A stretch of 5,450 nt of DNA from an uncultured Gammaproteobacteria bacterium (GTDB taxonomy: Bacteria; Pseudomonadota; Gammaproteobacteria; Arenicellales; UBA868): contig CAJXBY010000180.1 in the NCBI GenBank assembly GCA_913051905.1, forward strand, positions 1-5,450. Reading direction: 5' to 3'. The notes under the pieces were generated by a model. The model did not search any database, was not told the DNA's origin, and saw only the letters and a list, made by a program, of their open reading frames with translations. Numbering within the stretch: position 1 is the stretch's first letter; each line of letters opens with the position of its first letter. This document shows, one piece after another, positions 1 to 5,260 of the stretch. The position numbers and the translations under genes were made by a program.

Positions 1-718
1 TGGCGTGTGTTGCCCAGTGCAGCAGATCCAGATCGTTGTAGTCATTGCCAACCGCCAGGGCGCTGTCGGCGTCCAGATGGTTCTCGCGACAGATCCAAGC
101 CGCGGCACTCGATTTTGAAACAATGCTGGGGAAAATTTCGTACCAGATCGACTGATGATCCAGCGGTGAGGTGGTGCGGATCACCGTCAGATCACTGAGC
201 CGGTCCTGCAAGATACCGTGCAACGCAGTGCCCTCGCCGGCTGAACAGATGGCGAGAAGCTGAGTCGCCAGCCCGCTCCGGTCAAGGGTTTCATCCATGG
301 GCTGATGGTGACCGTCGTAAAGCGACAGGCGACGGTCGAAGTCCTGATTACGGGCGCTGCACCGATGCCAGCGGAACCGATGGTTGTCGGGCACCGGATC
401 ATGGATCATAAAATCCATTTCGTACTCCAGCAGGACTGAAACGGCCTGAGAGACTTCAGCCGGCGTCAGTGTGTAGCTGGCAAGAAGATCCAGGTCGGGA
501 AAGCTGAAGATTCCCGCTCCCGATGAAGTCACTAGAAGGTCTATAGGGAAATGGCGGTCGAGTACCCGCCGGGTCGAATAAAGAGAGCGGCCGGTAACGA
601 CGACCCGGGTAATGCCGTCCCCGCCAAGTCTCTCCAGGGCTTCACGGTTGACGGGACTCAGGGTCTGATCTGATCCGAGCAGTGTGCCGTCTAGATCAGT
701 AAACACGGCAAGGGTCAC
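1..718 (-). CDS. HAD-IIB (Cof-type) phosphatase, 3' end cut by window edge
   Basis: The reading frame is open for 239 codons from a GTG at 718 to the left edge and lacks only its C-terminus; the family is usually about 260-280 residues. All four HAD motifs are visible: motif I FTDLDGTLL (nucleophile D8, acid/base D10), motif II VVTGR (T42), motif III lysine K202, and motif IV GNDYND (225-229) for Mg2+ binding. Roughly residues 80-190 between motifs II and III form the C2-type cap that sets substrate choice in the Cof/sucrose-phosphatase branch. Such enzymes are cytoplasmic Mg-dependent phosphatases of sugar phosphates, FMN, PLP or similar; the substrate cannot be read here. The GTG is chosen because GGAG lies 8 nt upstream (727-730); an in-frame TTG two codons earlier has poorer spacing. 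It lies 62 bp downstream of the glutathione peroxidase on the same strand and may be co-transcribed. Family certain, function open. Confidence 0.9.
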   Translation of the reverse strand, partial: MTLAVFTDLDGTLLGSDQTLSPVNREALERLGGDGITRVVVTGRSLYSTRRVLDRHFPIDLLVTSSGAGIFSFPDLDLLASYTLTPAEVSQAVSVLLEYEMDFMIHDPVPDNHRFRWHRCSARNQDFDRRLSLYDGHHQPMDETLDRSGLATQLLAICSAGEGTALHGILQDRLSDLTVIRTTSPLDHQSIWYEIFPSIVSKSSAAAWICRENHLDADSALAVGNDYNDLDLLHWATHA

Positions 719-726
719 AGACAATT

Positions 727-730
727 CTCC
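727..730 (-). promoter_or_regulatory. Shine-Dalgarno GGAG of the HAD phosphatase
   Basis: GGAG lies 8 nt before the GTG at 716-718 on the minus strand. It favours GTG over the in-frame TTG at 722-724. Confidence 0.65.
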
Positions 731-761
731 GGTAGTCGTAAGTCGGCGCGCTGAGTGATCC

Positions 762-805
762 TCAATTTTGGACCCCAGAACTACAGCAGCGATTCAATTT
801 TGGAC
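762..805. repeat. Pair of 12-bp direct repeats at the peroxidase stop codon
   Basis: TCAATTTTGGAC occurs at 762-773 and again at 794-805, with the copies offset by 32 bp. The second copy codes for part of the peroxidase C-terminus (SKIES on the minus strand); the first lies just past its stop codon. The offset is not a multiple of three, so it is not an in-frame protein repeat. It may be a remnant of a small local duplication or chance; no hairpin or known site is apparent. Confidence 0.5.
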
Positions 806-1326
806 AGCAGCTCCGGGTCATCAGGGCGCACCGAGCTGCCATAACTGCCGACCACGCGGCCCTTGCGGTCGAGCAGGTACTTGTGGAAATTCCAGCGTGG
901 ATATTGACCGGCCTCTCGGGCGAGTGTGCGATAGAGCGGTTCGGCATTGCTGCGGGCTACCCGGGATTTTTCAAACATTGGAAATTTAACGTCATAGGTG
1001 AGCTGGCAGAATTCCTTGACCTTGGTCTCTGAACGGGGTTCCTGGAAAAAGTCGTTCGAGGGGAACCCGAGGACGGCGAATCCATCCGCCCGGTAGCGCC
1101 GGTAAAGAGATTCAAGGCCCTTATACTGTTTGGTATATCCGCAGAAACTGGCCGTATTGACGACCAGCAGAACCTTGCCGCCATACGTGTCGCACAACCG
1201 TACAGATGTCTCGCTGGCGAGATACCGTTTAGTGAAGTCCAGACTCGCGGGGCAGTTGGTGTGAGCGGCGGCTGTCAATGAGATCAGCAGGACGGTTGTT
1301 AAAGGGAACAGCAGAGTCTTCTTCAA
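781..1326 (-). CDS. Exported glutathione peroxidase-family thiol peroxidase
   Basis: A 181-residue thioredoxin-fold peroxidase that reduces H2O2 or lipid hydroperoxides. The N-terminus MKKTLLFPL plus a hydrophobic stretch to A21 reads as a Sec signal peptide with an AAA-type cleavage site near residue 21, implying a periplasmic enzyme; C25 is not in a lipobox. The GPx active-site motif NTASFCGYT (57-65) carries the peroxidatic C62 as cysteine, not selenocysteine. The second motif is GFPSNDF (87-93), where most relatives have FPCNQF, so the tetrad Gln is Asp92; W145 and N146 (WNF) complete the tetrad. C107 in EFCQLTYDVKFP matches the resolving cysteine of thioredoxin-dependent GPx enzymes, so a thioredoxin-like donor is more likely than glutathione (inference). 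The start is a TTG at 1324-1326 with AGGAG 7 nt upstream; an earlier in-frame TTG at 1392 has no ribosome binding site and would bury the signal peptide. Confidence 0.92.
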   Translation of the reverse strand: MKKTLLFPLTTVLLISLTAAAHTNCPASLDFTKRYLASETSVRLCDTYGGKVLLVVNTASFCGYTKQYKGLESLYRRYRADGFAVLGFPSNDFFQEPRSETKVKEFCQLTYDVKFPMFEKSRVARSNAEPLYRTLAREAGQYPRWNFHKYLLDRKGRVVGSYGSSVRPDDPELLSKIESLL

Positions 1327-1333
1327 AACACAG

Positions 1334-1338
1334 CTCCT
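1334..1338 (-). promoter_or_regulatory. Shine-Dalgarno AGGAG fixing the TTG start of the peroxidase
   Basis: On the minus strand AGGAG is followed by a 7 nt spacer and then TTG-AAG-AAG. This decides the start, since no ATG or GTG exists nearby in frame and the resulting protein begins with a textbook signal peptide. Confidence 0.75.
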
Positions 1339-1416
1339 GATGGGTGATTGACCAAATTTGATGGGATGCAGGGACCGGGGTTTCAAACTCAAAAAAGGAG
1401 GCTCGGCTGGTTTGGG

Positions 1417-2067
1417 TCAGCGTGATGTCAGAACCTCGGGCTCCGTGAACGGTTCGGGCGACTCTTCGCCTACATCGAAGTGCTGTGCAATTATAGACAA
1501 AGCACACCTTGACCTTTCTTCACGGAGACCGCTGACCAATCGGTACGGTGTGTGTAACCGGTTCAGTTGGAACAGGAACTCCTGATGGATTCGGGCTCGT
1601 TGTTCCGCTGTACCCGGGCCCCGTTGCAGTGCTTCGTCGACCCAGGGCAGGTCGGTGCTGCACAGAAGGTAAAGGTCCGCTTGGCGTACACTCGCCTGCT
1701 CAACGATCCAGTCTGGGCACTGCTGGTAGTAATGGTGGCTGTAGACCACGGTGGACACGAGATCGGTGTCGTGGATCACCAGCTGACCGGAGGCCTGTAT
1801 GGCCTGGTCCTCAAATTCGACCTGCAGGCGCGCAATCGGTTCGATGTCAGCAGGCGTCAACGGGCGGTTGACTCTCTGGAGGTAGACCCGAGCGCCTTCC
1901 TGTGACCACGGAACGGAAAGGTGCGCTGCAAGGTCCCTGGCCAGGGTAGATTTGCCCGTGCACTCGCCACCGGTTAGAACGATTCTGATCGGGGTACCCG
2001 GGGACGTTTTCACAGTGGAGACCGGTTCCGGTGTTGGACTGCACTTCCTTTTCACGATGTGGATCAT
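1417..2067 (-). CDS. NadR-type nicotinamide riboside kinase-like ATPase
   Basis: A 216-residue P-loop protein of the AAA_28/NadR C-terminal type. Walker A is GGECTGKST (33-41). A second acidic motif, VIHDTD (97-102), is followed by STVVYSHHYY, as in the NadR kinase domain where DTD contacts the riboside. PWVDEALQR (141-149) matches the lid motif PW..DG.R. The expected reaction is ATP-dependent phosphorylation of nicotinamide riboside to NMN in cytoplasmic NAD salvage. There is no NadR DNA-binding or NMN adenylyltransferase domain, so it is a stand-alone kinase. The start is uncertain: ATG at 2067 has no Shine-Dalgarno and lies in a good -10 box; in-frame GTGs at 2055 and 2013 are alternatives, and 2013 leaves about 10 residues before the first beta strand, as relatives usually have. 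It heads a possible minus-strand operon with the peroxidase 90 bp downstream. Family good, substrate inferred. Confidence 0.85.
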   Translation of the reverse strand: MIHIVKRKCSPTPEPVSTVKTSPGTPIRIVLTGGECTGKSTLARDLAAHLSVPWSQEGARVYLQRVNRPLTPADIEPIARLQVEFEDQAIQASGQLVIHDTDLVSTVVYSHHYYQQCPDWIVEQASVRQADLYLLCSTDLPWVDEALQRGPGTAEQRARIHQEFLFQLNRLHTPYRLVSGLREERSRCALSIIAQHFDVGEESPEPFTEPEVLTSR

Positions 2068-2077
2068 AGAGTATGGT
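2049..2077 (+). promoter_or_regulatory. Weak candidate promoter for the ureohydrolase
   Basis: TTTTCA (2049-2054) and TATGGT (2072-2077) are separated by 17 nt, each matching 4 of 6 consensus bases. A start near 2084 would leave a leader of about 30 nt. The match is weak and is listed mainly because it overlaps the stronger opposite-strand promoter at 2063-2090. Confidence 0.25.
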
Positions 2078-2090
2078 TGGGTCCGGTCAA
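2063..2090 (-). promoter_or_regulatory. Predicted sigma70 promoter for the riboside kinase
   Basis: Read on the minus strand, TTGACC (2085-2090, 5 of 6 consensus bases) is followed by a 16 nt spacer and TATGAT (2063-2068, 5 of 6). Transcription would start around 2055-2060. The box contains the annotated kinase ATG, so either the promoter is used and translation starts further down, or the hexamers are coincidental. Confidence 0.5.
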
Positions 2091-2115
2091 GGGACAGATT
2101 TCGGGAACAGAAAGA

Positions 2116-3129
2116 ATGAGCGACAAGACCGATCAGACAAACGGCGTGCCCGACGAGCGGCTGGCTGCGTGGGGCGACAACTACAGGCCGCGGTATGCTG
2201 GCGTGGCGACTTTCATGCGTCAGTCGCTTCGGGAATCCGAATCAGACTGGCAGGATGTCGACGTGGGGCTGATCGGGGTACCGTTTGACGGTGGCGTAAC
2301 AAACCGCCCCGGTGCCCGTCATGGACCACGTGCCCTGCGTGAGCAATCAACACTGATGGGACGCATCAACTATCAGACCGGGATCAAACCCTATGATCAG
2401 GCCCGGGTGGCTGATCTCGGCGATGCGCCCATTGAGGGGGTTTACGCGCTGGACCGGGCCATAGAGGATATCGAGCAGTTTTACGACAGGGTCATACGGG
2501 CCGGTGTCATGCCCTTATCAGCGGGTGGCGATCACTGTATCAGTCTGCCGATAATGCGGGCGATTTCCCGCCAGCTGGGAGAGCCGGTAGGCATGGTCCA
2601 CTTCGATGCTCATTGTGATACGGGACCGGAGCTGTTCGGACACAAACACCACCATGGAGGCCCCTTCCGCGTGGCCGTAGAAGACGGTGTGCTAGACCCT
2701 AAACGGACCATCCAGATCGGAATCCGGGGTCCAGCGGAACCGTTATGGGGGTTCAGCTACGAGTCCGGTATGACGGTGATTCATATCGAGGAGCTGTACG
2801 CCATCGGTATCGATGAGGTCATTTCCAGAGCCAGGCAGATCATCGGCGATGGTCCGACTTACGTCAGTTTTGATGTCGACGGCATGGATCCGGTCTACGC
2901 CCCCGGAACCGGTACGCCGGAGGTCGGCGGATTTACCAGTTACGAAGCCCAGCAGATGCTGCGCGGGTTGACCGGGATACCTATAGTCGGCGGCGATGTT
3001 GTAGAAGTGTCTCCTCCGTTTGACAGCGCGAACACGACCGCATTGAATGGCGCCCAGATGATGTGGGAGATTCTCTGCCTAATGGCTGAATCTTTTGCCG
3101 CCACCACCGGCGCCGAATCTGCCGGATGA
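2116..3129 (+). CDS. Agmatinase/arginase-family ureohydrolase, guanidinobutyrase/guanidinopropionase-like
   Basis: A 337-residue ureohydrolase that should hydrolyse a guanidino compound to urea and an amine or amino acid, using two Mn2+ ions in the cytoplasm. All metal ligands are present: H140 in GGDH, D164/H166/D168 in HFDAHCD, and D253/D255 in SFDVDGMDP; E297 in VVEVSPP matches the catalytic Glu. Features such as RYAGVATFMR (27-35), VPFDGGVTNRPGARHGPR (55-72) and FRVAVEDG (184-191) resemble Pseudomonas GpuA/GbuA more than E. coli SpeB, so 3-guanidinopropionate or 4-guanidinobutyrate are as likely as agmatine; guanidine itself cannot be excluded. A His-rich loop (HKHHHGG, 176-182) sits at the active-site rim. 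Start at ATG 2116: purine-rich GGGAACAGAAAGA precedes it and relatives begin similarly; a GTG 57 nt earlier lacks support. The TerB-like gene follows after 41 bp. Family certain, substrate open. Confidence 0.93.
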   Translation: MSDKTDQTNGVPDERLAAWGDNYRPRYAGVATFMRQSLRESESDWQDVDVGLIGVPFDGGVTNRPGARHGPRALREQSTLMGRINYQTGIKPYDQARVADLGDAPIEGVYALDRAIEDIEQFYDRVIRAGVMPLSAGGDHCISLPIMRAISRQLGEPVGMVHFDAHCDTGPELFGHKHHHGGPFRVAVEDGVLDPKRTIQIGIRGPAEPLWGFSYESGMTVIHIEELYAIGIDEVISRARQIIGDGPTYVSFDVDGMDPVYAPGTGTPEVGGFTSYEAQQMLRGLTGIPIVGGDVVEVSPPFDSANTTALNGAQMMWEILCLMAESFAATTGAESAG

Positions 3130-3170
3130 CCCATACCATTTAGCCGGCTGGTTTACTCGAGAATGTCTTT

Positions 3171-3620
3171 GTGATTGACGCGATCCGGCAGTTCTTCACC
3201 GAGCAACTCGGGACCGACGACAGCGGTGTGCACCCCGATCACGAGCTGCGCCTGGCGGCCTCAGCGCTGCTCTTTGAGGCGGCACTCTCGGACTACGATC
3301 TGAATCACACTGAAAGTGCACTGATCCAGAATCTTGTCCGGGAGCAGTTCGACCTGACCGATGACGAGTCGGCACAACTGCAGGCCCTGGCCGAGGCACA
3401 GGCCCGCGAGGCCATAGACCTACACGGGTTTACGTCCCTGATCAACCAGACATGGACACCCGAACAGCGCCTCGCCCTGGTCGAAAAAATGTGGCAAGTA
3501 GTGTATGCCGACGGCCGCCTGGACGACCATGAACTTCATCTGATGCGAAAGATTCAAAGGCTGTTGCACATTCCGCAGGCGAGTTTCGTAGCAGCAAAAC
3601 TGCGCCACAAACCGACCTGA
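3171..3620 (+). CDS. TerB-like (tellurite-resistance/DUF) acidic helical protein
   Basis: A 149-residue soluble, all-helical protein of the stand-alone TerB type (COG4103-like). Two similar helical halves are visible, each with an acidic turn: EAALSDYDLNHTE (36-48) and VVYADGRLDDHE (110-121). In TerB proteins such acidic residues bind divalent metal; here D41, D43, E48, D114, D118 and E121 are candidates. Function is not established for these short proteins, and tellurite resistance should not be assumed since no terA, terC, terD or terE is nearby. The start is GTG at 3171 with GAGA 8 nt upstream; there is no in-frame ATG before residue 107. It lies 41 bp after the ureohydrolase with no terminator between, so the two are probably co-transcribed. 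Its stop is 12 bp from the stop of the opposing glycosyltransferase. Confidence 0.82.
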   Translation: MIDAIRQFFTEQLGTDDSGVHPDHELRLAASALLFEAALSDYDLNHTESALIQNLVREQFDLTDDESAQLQALAEAQAREAIDLHGFTSLINQTWTPEQRLALVEKMWQVVYADGRLDDHELHLMRKIQRLLHIPQASFVAAKLRHKPT

Positions 3621-3632
3621 CCGAGGCGGCCC

Positions 3633-4331
3633 TCAGCCACCCATTCGTAATCTCCACACCAGCCCCAGGGCCTCGTTGAAGGTCGAAAGAGACATCTTTG
3701 AATCACCCCTGACACGGTCGGTGAAGACGATCGGTACCTCGCTCACTGACAGACCGGTCTGCAGTGCACGCCAGGTGGTTTCAATCTGGAAGCCGTACCC
3801 AACTGCGACGATCGTCTCCAGGTCGATGCGTTGCAGGGCGTGGCGCCTGAAGCACTTGAAGCCGCCGGTCAGGTCCCGGTAGGGAACACTCAGCACAATG
3901 CGCGCGTAAAGGTTGCCGAGCCGACTCAGCATCAATCGTCGGAATGACCACCCCGACACGGCGCCGCCCGGCATCCAACGGCAGCCAAGTGCGATATCGG
4001 CGTTTCGGGTGGCCGCCAGCAGCCGCGGCAGGTCCTTCGGGTTGTGGCTGAAATCGGCGTCCATCTCAAAAATGTGGCTGTATTCGCGGGCCAGAGCCCA
4101 GCCAAAACCGGCGAGATAAGCCCGGCCCAGACCTTCCTTGGTCTGACGATGCATGACATGGACCAATGGATCTTCTCGCGCTCTTTTTGCTGCCAGCTTA
4201 CCGGTGCCATCCGGTGAGTTATCATCGACGATCAGTGCGTGGCCTGAAGGCAGGTTGGACTGTACAGCATCAATCAGCGGGATCAGGTTTTCCCGTTCGT
4301 TGTAGGTAGGAATAATGACCAGCGGCAGCAT
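3633..4331 (-). CDS. GT2 polyprenol monophosphomannose synthase-like glycosyltransferase (DPM1 type)
   Basis: A 232-residue GT-A glycosyltransferase. Expected role: transfer of mannose or another sugar from a nucleotide donor to a polyprenyl phosphate at the inner face of the membrane, giving a lipid-linked sugar. Motifs in order: IIPTYNERENL (6-16), VDDNSPDGT (35-43), the metal-binding DAD in MDADFSHNP (90-98), GCRWMPGG (117-123), DLTGGFKCF (153-161), GYGFQIE (178-184) and RVRGDSKMS (206-214), all typical of DPM1. It ends after the catalytic domain, with no C-terminal membrane helices or GtrA fusion, so it is probably soluble or peripheral. The start chosen is ATG 4331, with GGAG 8 nt upstream and the first beta strand right after it; an ATG at 4373 would add 14 residues but has no ribosome binding site. 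The frame stays open upstream to 4670 but is not family-like there. Donor and acceptor are inferred. Confidence 0.92.
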   Translation of the reverse strand: MLPLVIIPTYNERENLIPLIDAVQSNLPSGHALIVDDNSPDGTGKLAAKRAREDPLVHVMHRQTKEGLGRAYLAGFGWALAREYSHIFEMDADFSHNPKDLPRLLAATRNADIALGCRWMPGGAVSGWSFRRLMLSRLGNLYARIVLSVPYRDLTGGFKCFRRHALQRIDLETIVAVGYGFQIETTWRALQTGLSVSEVPIVFTDRVRGDSKMSLSTFNEALGLVWRLRMGG

Positions 4332-4339
4332 CTGATCGT

Positions 4340-4343
4340 CTCC
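4340..4343 (-). promoter_or_regulatory. Shine-Dalgarno GGAG selecting the glycosyltransferase start
   Basis: GGAG with an 8 nt spacer precedes ATG 4329-4331 on the minus strand. The alternative ATG at 4371-4373 is preceded by CAACAGTC, which has no Shine-Dalgarno character. Confidence 0.65.
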
Positions 4344-4406
4344 GTGTTCCACGTCCAGCGGTGTGGGGTTCATGACTGTTGCCACTAGACGTACGATCCC
4401 CGTTGG

Positions 4407-4465
4407 CCAGAGCGATTCAGGAAGCAATATTCTCTGGGAGGGAACACCGTCACACGGGGCTCTGG
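4407..4465. repeat. CCAGAGC/GCTCTGG inverted repeat in the divergent spacer
   Basis: CCAGAGC (4407-4413) and its exact reverse complement GCTCTGG (4459-4465) lie 45 bp apart in the spacer between the glycosyltransferase and the phosphodiesterase. A third half-copy, CTCTGG, sits at 4432-4437. Three spaced half-sites in a divergent control region could be an operator, but they are short and may be chance. I found no convincing -35/-10 pair for either gene in this spacer. Confidence 0.3.
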
Positions 4466-4498
4466 ATAGTTTGACGTCGTAACGGAAGATAAACGCTG

Positions 4499-5260
4499 AT
4501 GCCCAAGCATGCATTTCTGGAAAATGATGGCGTGCTGGCGTTTGCCCACCGGGGTGATCAGGATGCCGGTCCCGAGAACACGCTGGCCGCATTTGAAGGC
4601 GCGGTTCAGCAGGGATTTGGTTACCTCGAGACCGATGTGCACTGTACTCGGGACGGACAAGTGCTCGCATTCCACGATGATCGTCTGGACCGGGTGACTG
4701 ATCAGCGGGGTGTGATCGCGCAGATGGACTATGCGGCGGTCCAGGCAGCCAGGGTAGGAGGTCGTGAGCCCATTCCGCGCCTGGACGATCTGCTGGAAGC
4801 CTTTCCAGAGGTCCGGTTCAACATTGACCCCAAGTCGGATACCGTAGTCGAACCTCTCGTCGCCCTGCTGCGCAGCGCCAATGCACAGGCGCGTGTGTGT
4901 ATCGGCTCGTTTTCGGGCCGTCGCCTGAGCCGGGTGCGGACCATGCTTCCCGGAGTGTGCACCTCCATGGGTCCGCTGGAAACCACCCGGGCCAGAGTCG
5001 GCAGCCTGGGCTTGCCTGTTGGTCGTTTTAAGGCAGTCTGCGCCCAGGTGCCCGTTTGGTGGAACGGGATCAAAGTTATTGATGCAAGGTTCATTCGCTC
5101 GATGAACCGTCAGGGACTGCAGACCCATGTCTGGACCGTCAATGAGCCCGCTGAAATGAACCGGTTGCTGGACCTTGGGGTGGATGGACTGATGACTGAC
5201 CGCCCGCGCCTGCTCAAGGCGGTATTGATTGAACGCGGCCAGTGGCATCAGGCGGTCTGA
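4499..5260 (+). CDS. Glycerophosphodiester phosphodiesterase (GDPD, UgpQ-like)
   Basis: A 253-residue TIM-barrel phosphodiesterase that hydrolyses glycerophosphodiesters from phospholipid headgroups to sn-glycerol 3-phosphate and an alcohol. Signature residues: AHRGD (16-20) with H17 and R18, PENT (25-28), ETDVH (44-48) with metal ligands E44 and D46, T50 and D52, catalytic H59 in AFHDD, NIDPK (108-112) where many relatives have Glu in place of D110, and VWTVN plus GVDGLMTDRP (211-236) at the barrel end. No signal peptide is visible, so it is cytoplasmic like UgpQ, rather than periplasmic like GlpQ. Start ATG 4499 is preceded by GGAAG (4484-4488) with 10 nt spacing. There is no ugp or glp transport gene in view. 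Its last 13 bp overlap the end of the convergent transporter gene. Length and motifs are intact. Confidence 0.95.
   Translation: MPKHAFLENDGVLAFAHRGDQDAGPENTLAAFEGAVQQGFGYLETDVHCTRDGQVLAFHDDRLDRVTDQRGVIAQMDYAAVQAARVGGREPIPRLDDLLEAFPEVRFNIDPKSDTVVEPLVALLRSANAQARVCIGSFSGRRLSRVRTMLPGVCTSMGPLETTRARVGSLGLPVGRFKAVCAQVPVWWNGIKVIDARFIRSMNRQGLQTHVWTVNEPAEMNRLLDLGVDGLMTDRPRLLKAVLIERGQWHQAV

Noticed and set aside
1327..1392. 22-codon upstream extension of the peroxidase from an earlier TTG
   Set aside because: It has no ribosome binding site and would place polar residues before a clear signal peptide.
1390..1410. T-run after the riboside kinase (plus-strand AAAAAA) as a terminator
   Set aside because: No stable stem precedes the run on the minus strand, so intrinsic termination is not supported.
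1567..1905. 112-codon plus-strand frame (and a second, 1548-1871)
   Set aside because: Both are antisense to the riboside kinase, whose Walker A, DTD and PW..D motifs show the minus strand is coding.
3142..3149. AGCCGGCT palindrome between the ureohydrolase and the TerB-like gene
   Set aside because: A perfect palindrome leaves no loop, and there is no T-run, so it is not a terminator.
3163..3174. Three-codon frame ATG-TCT-TTG-TGA overlapping the TerB-like GTG start
   Set aside because: It has no ribosome binding site of its own and is too short to tell from chance.
4332..4670. Long N-terminal extension of the glycosyltransferase frame
   Set aside because: The extra residues do not resemble the family, run antisense into the GDPD gene, and the good ribosome binding site is at 4340-4343.
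4385..5248. 287-codon open frame on the minus strand
   Set aside because: It lies almost entirely antisense to the well-supported GDPD gene and shows no recognisable domain. High GC keeps stop codons rare in the antisense frame.
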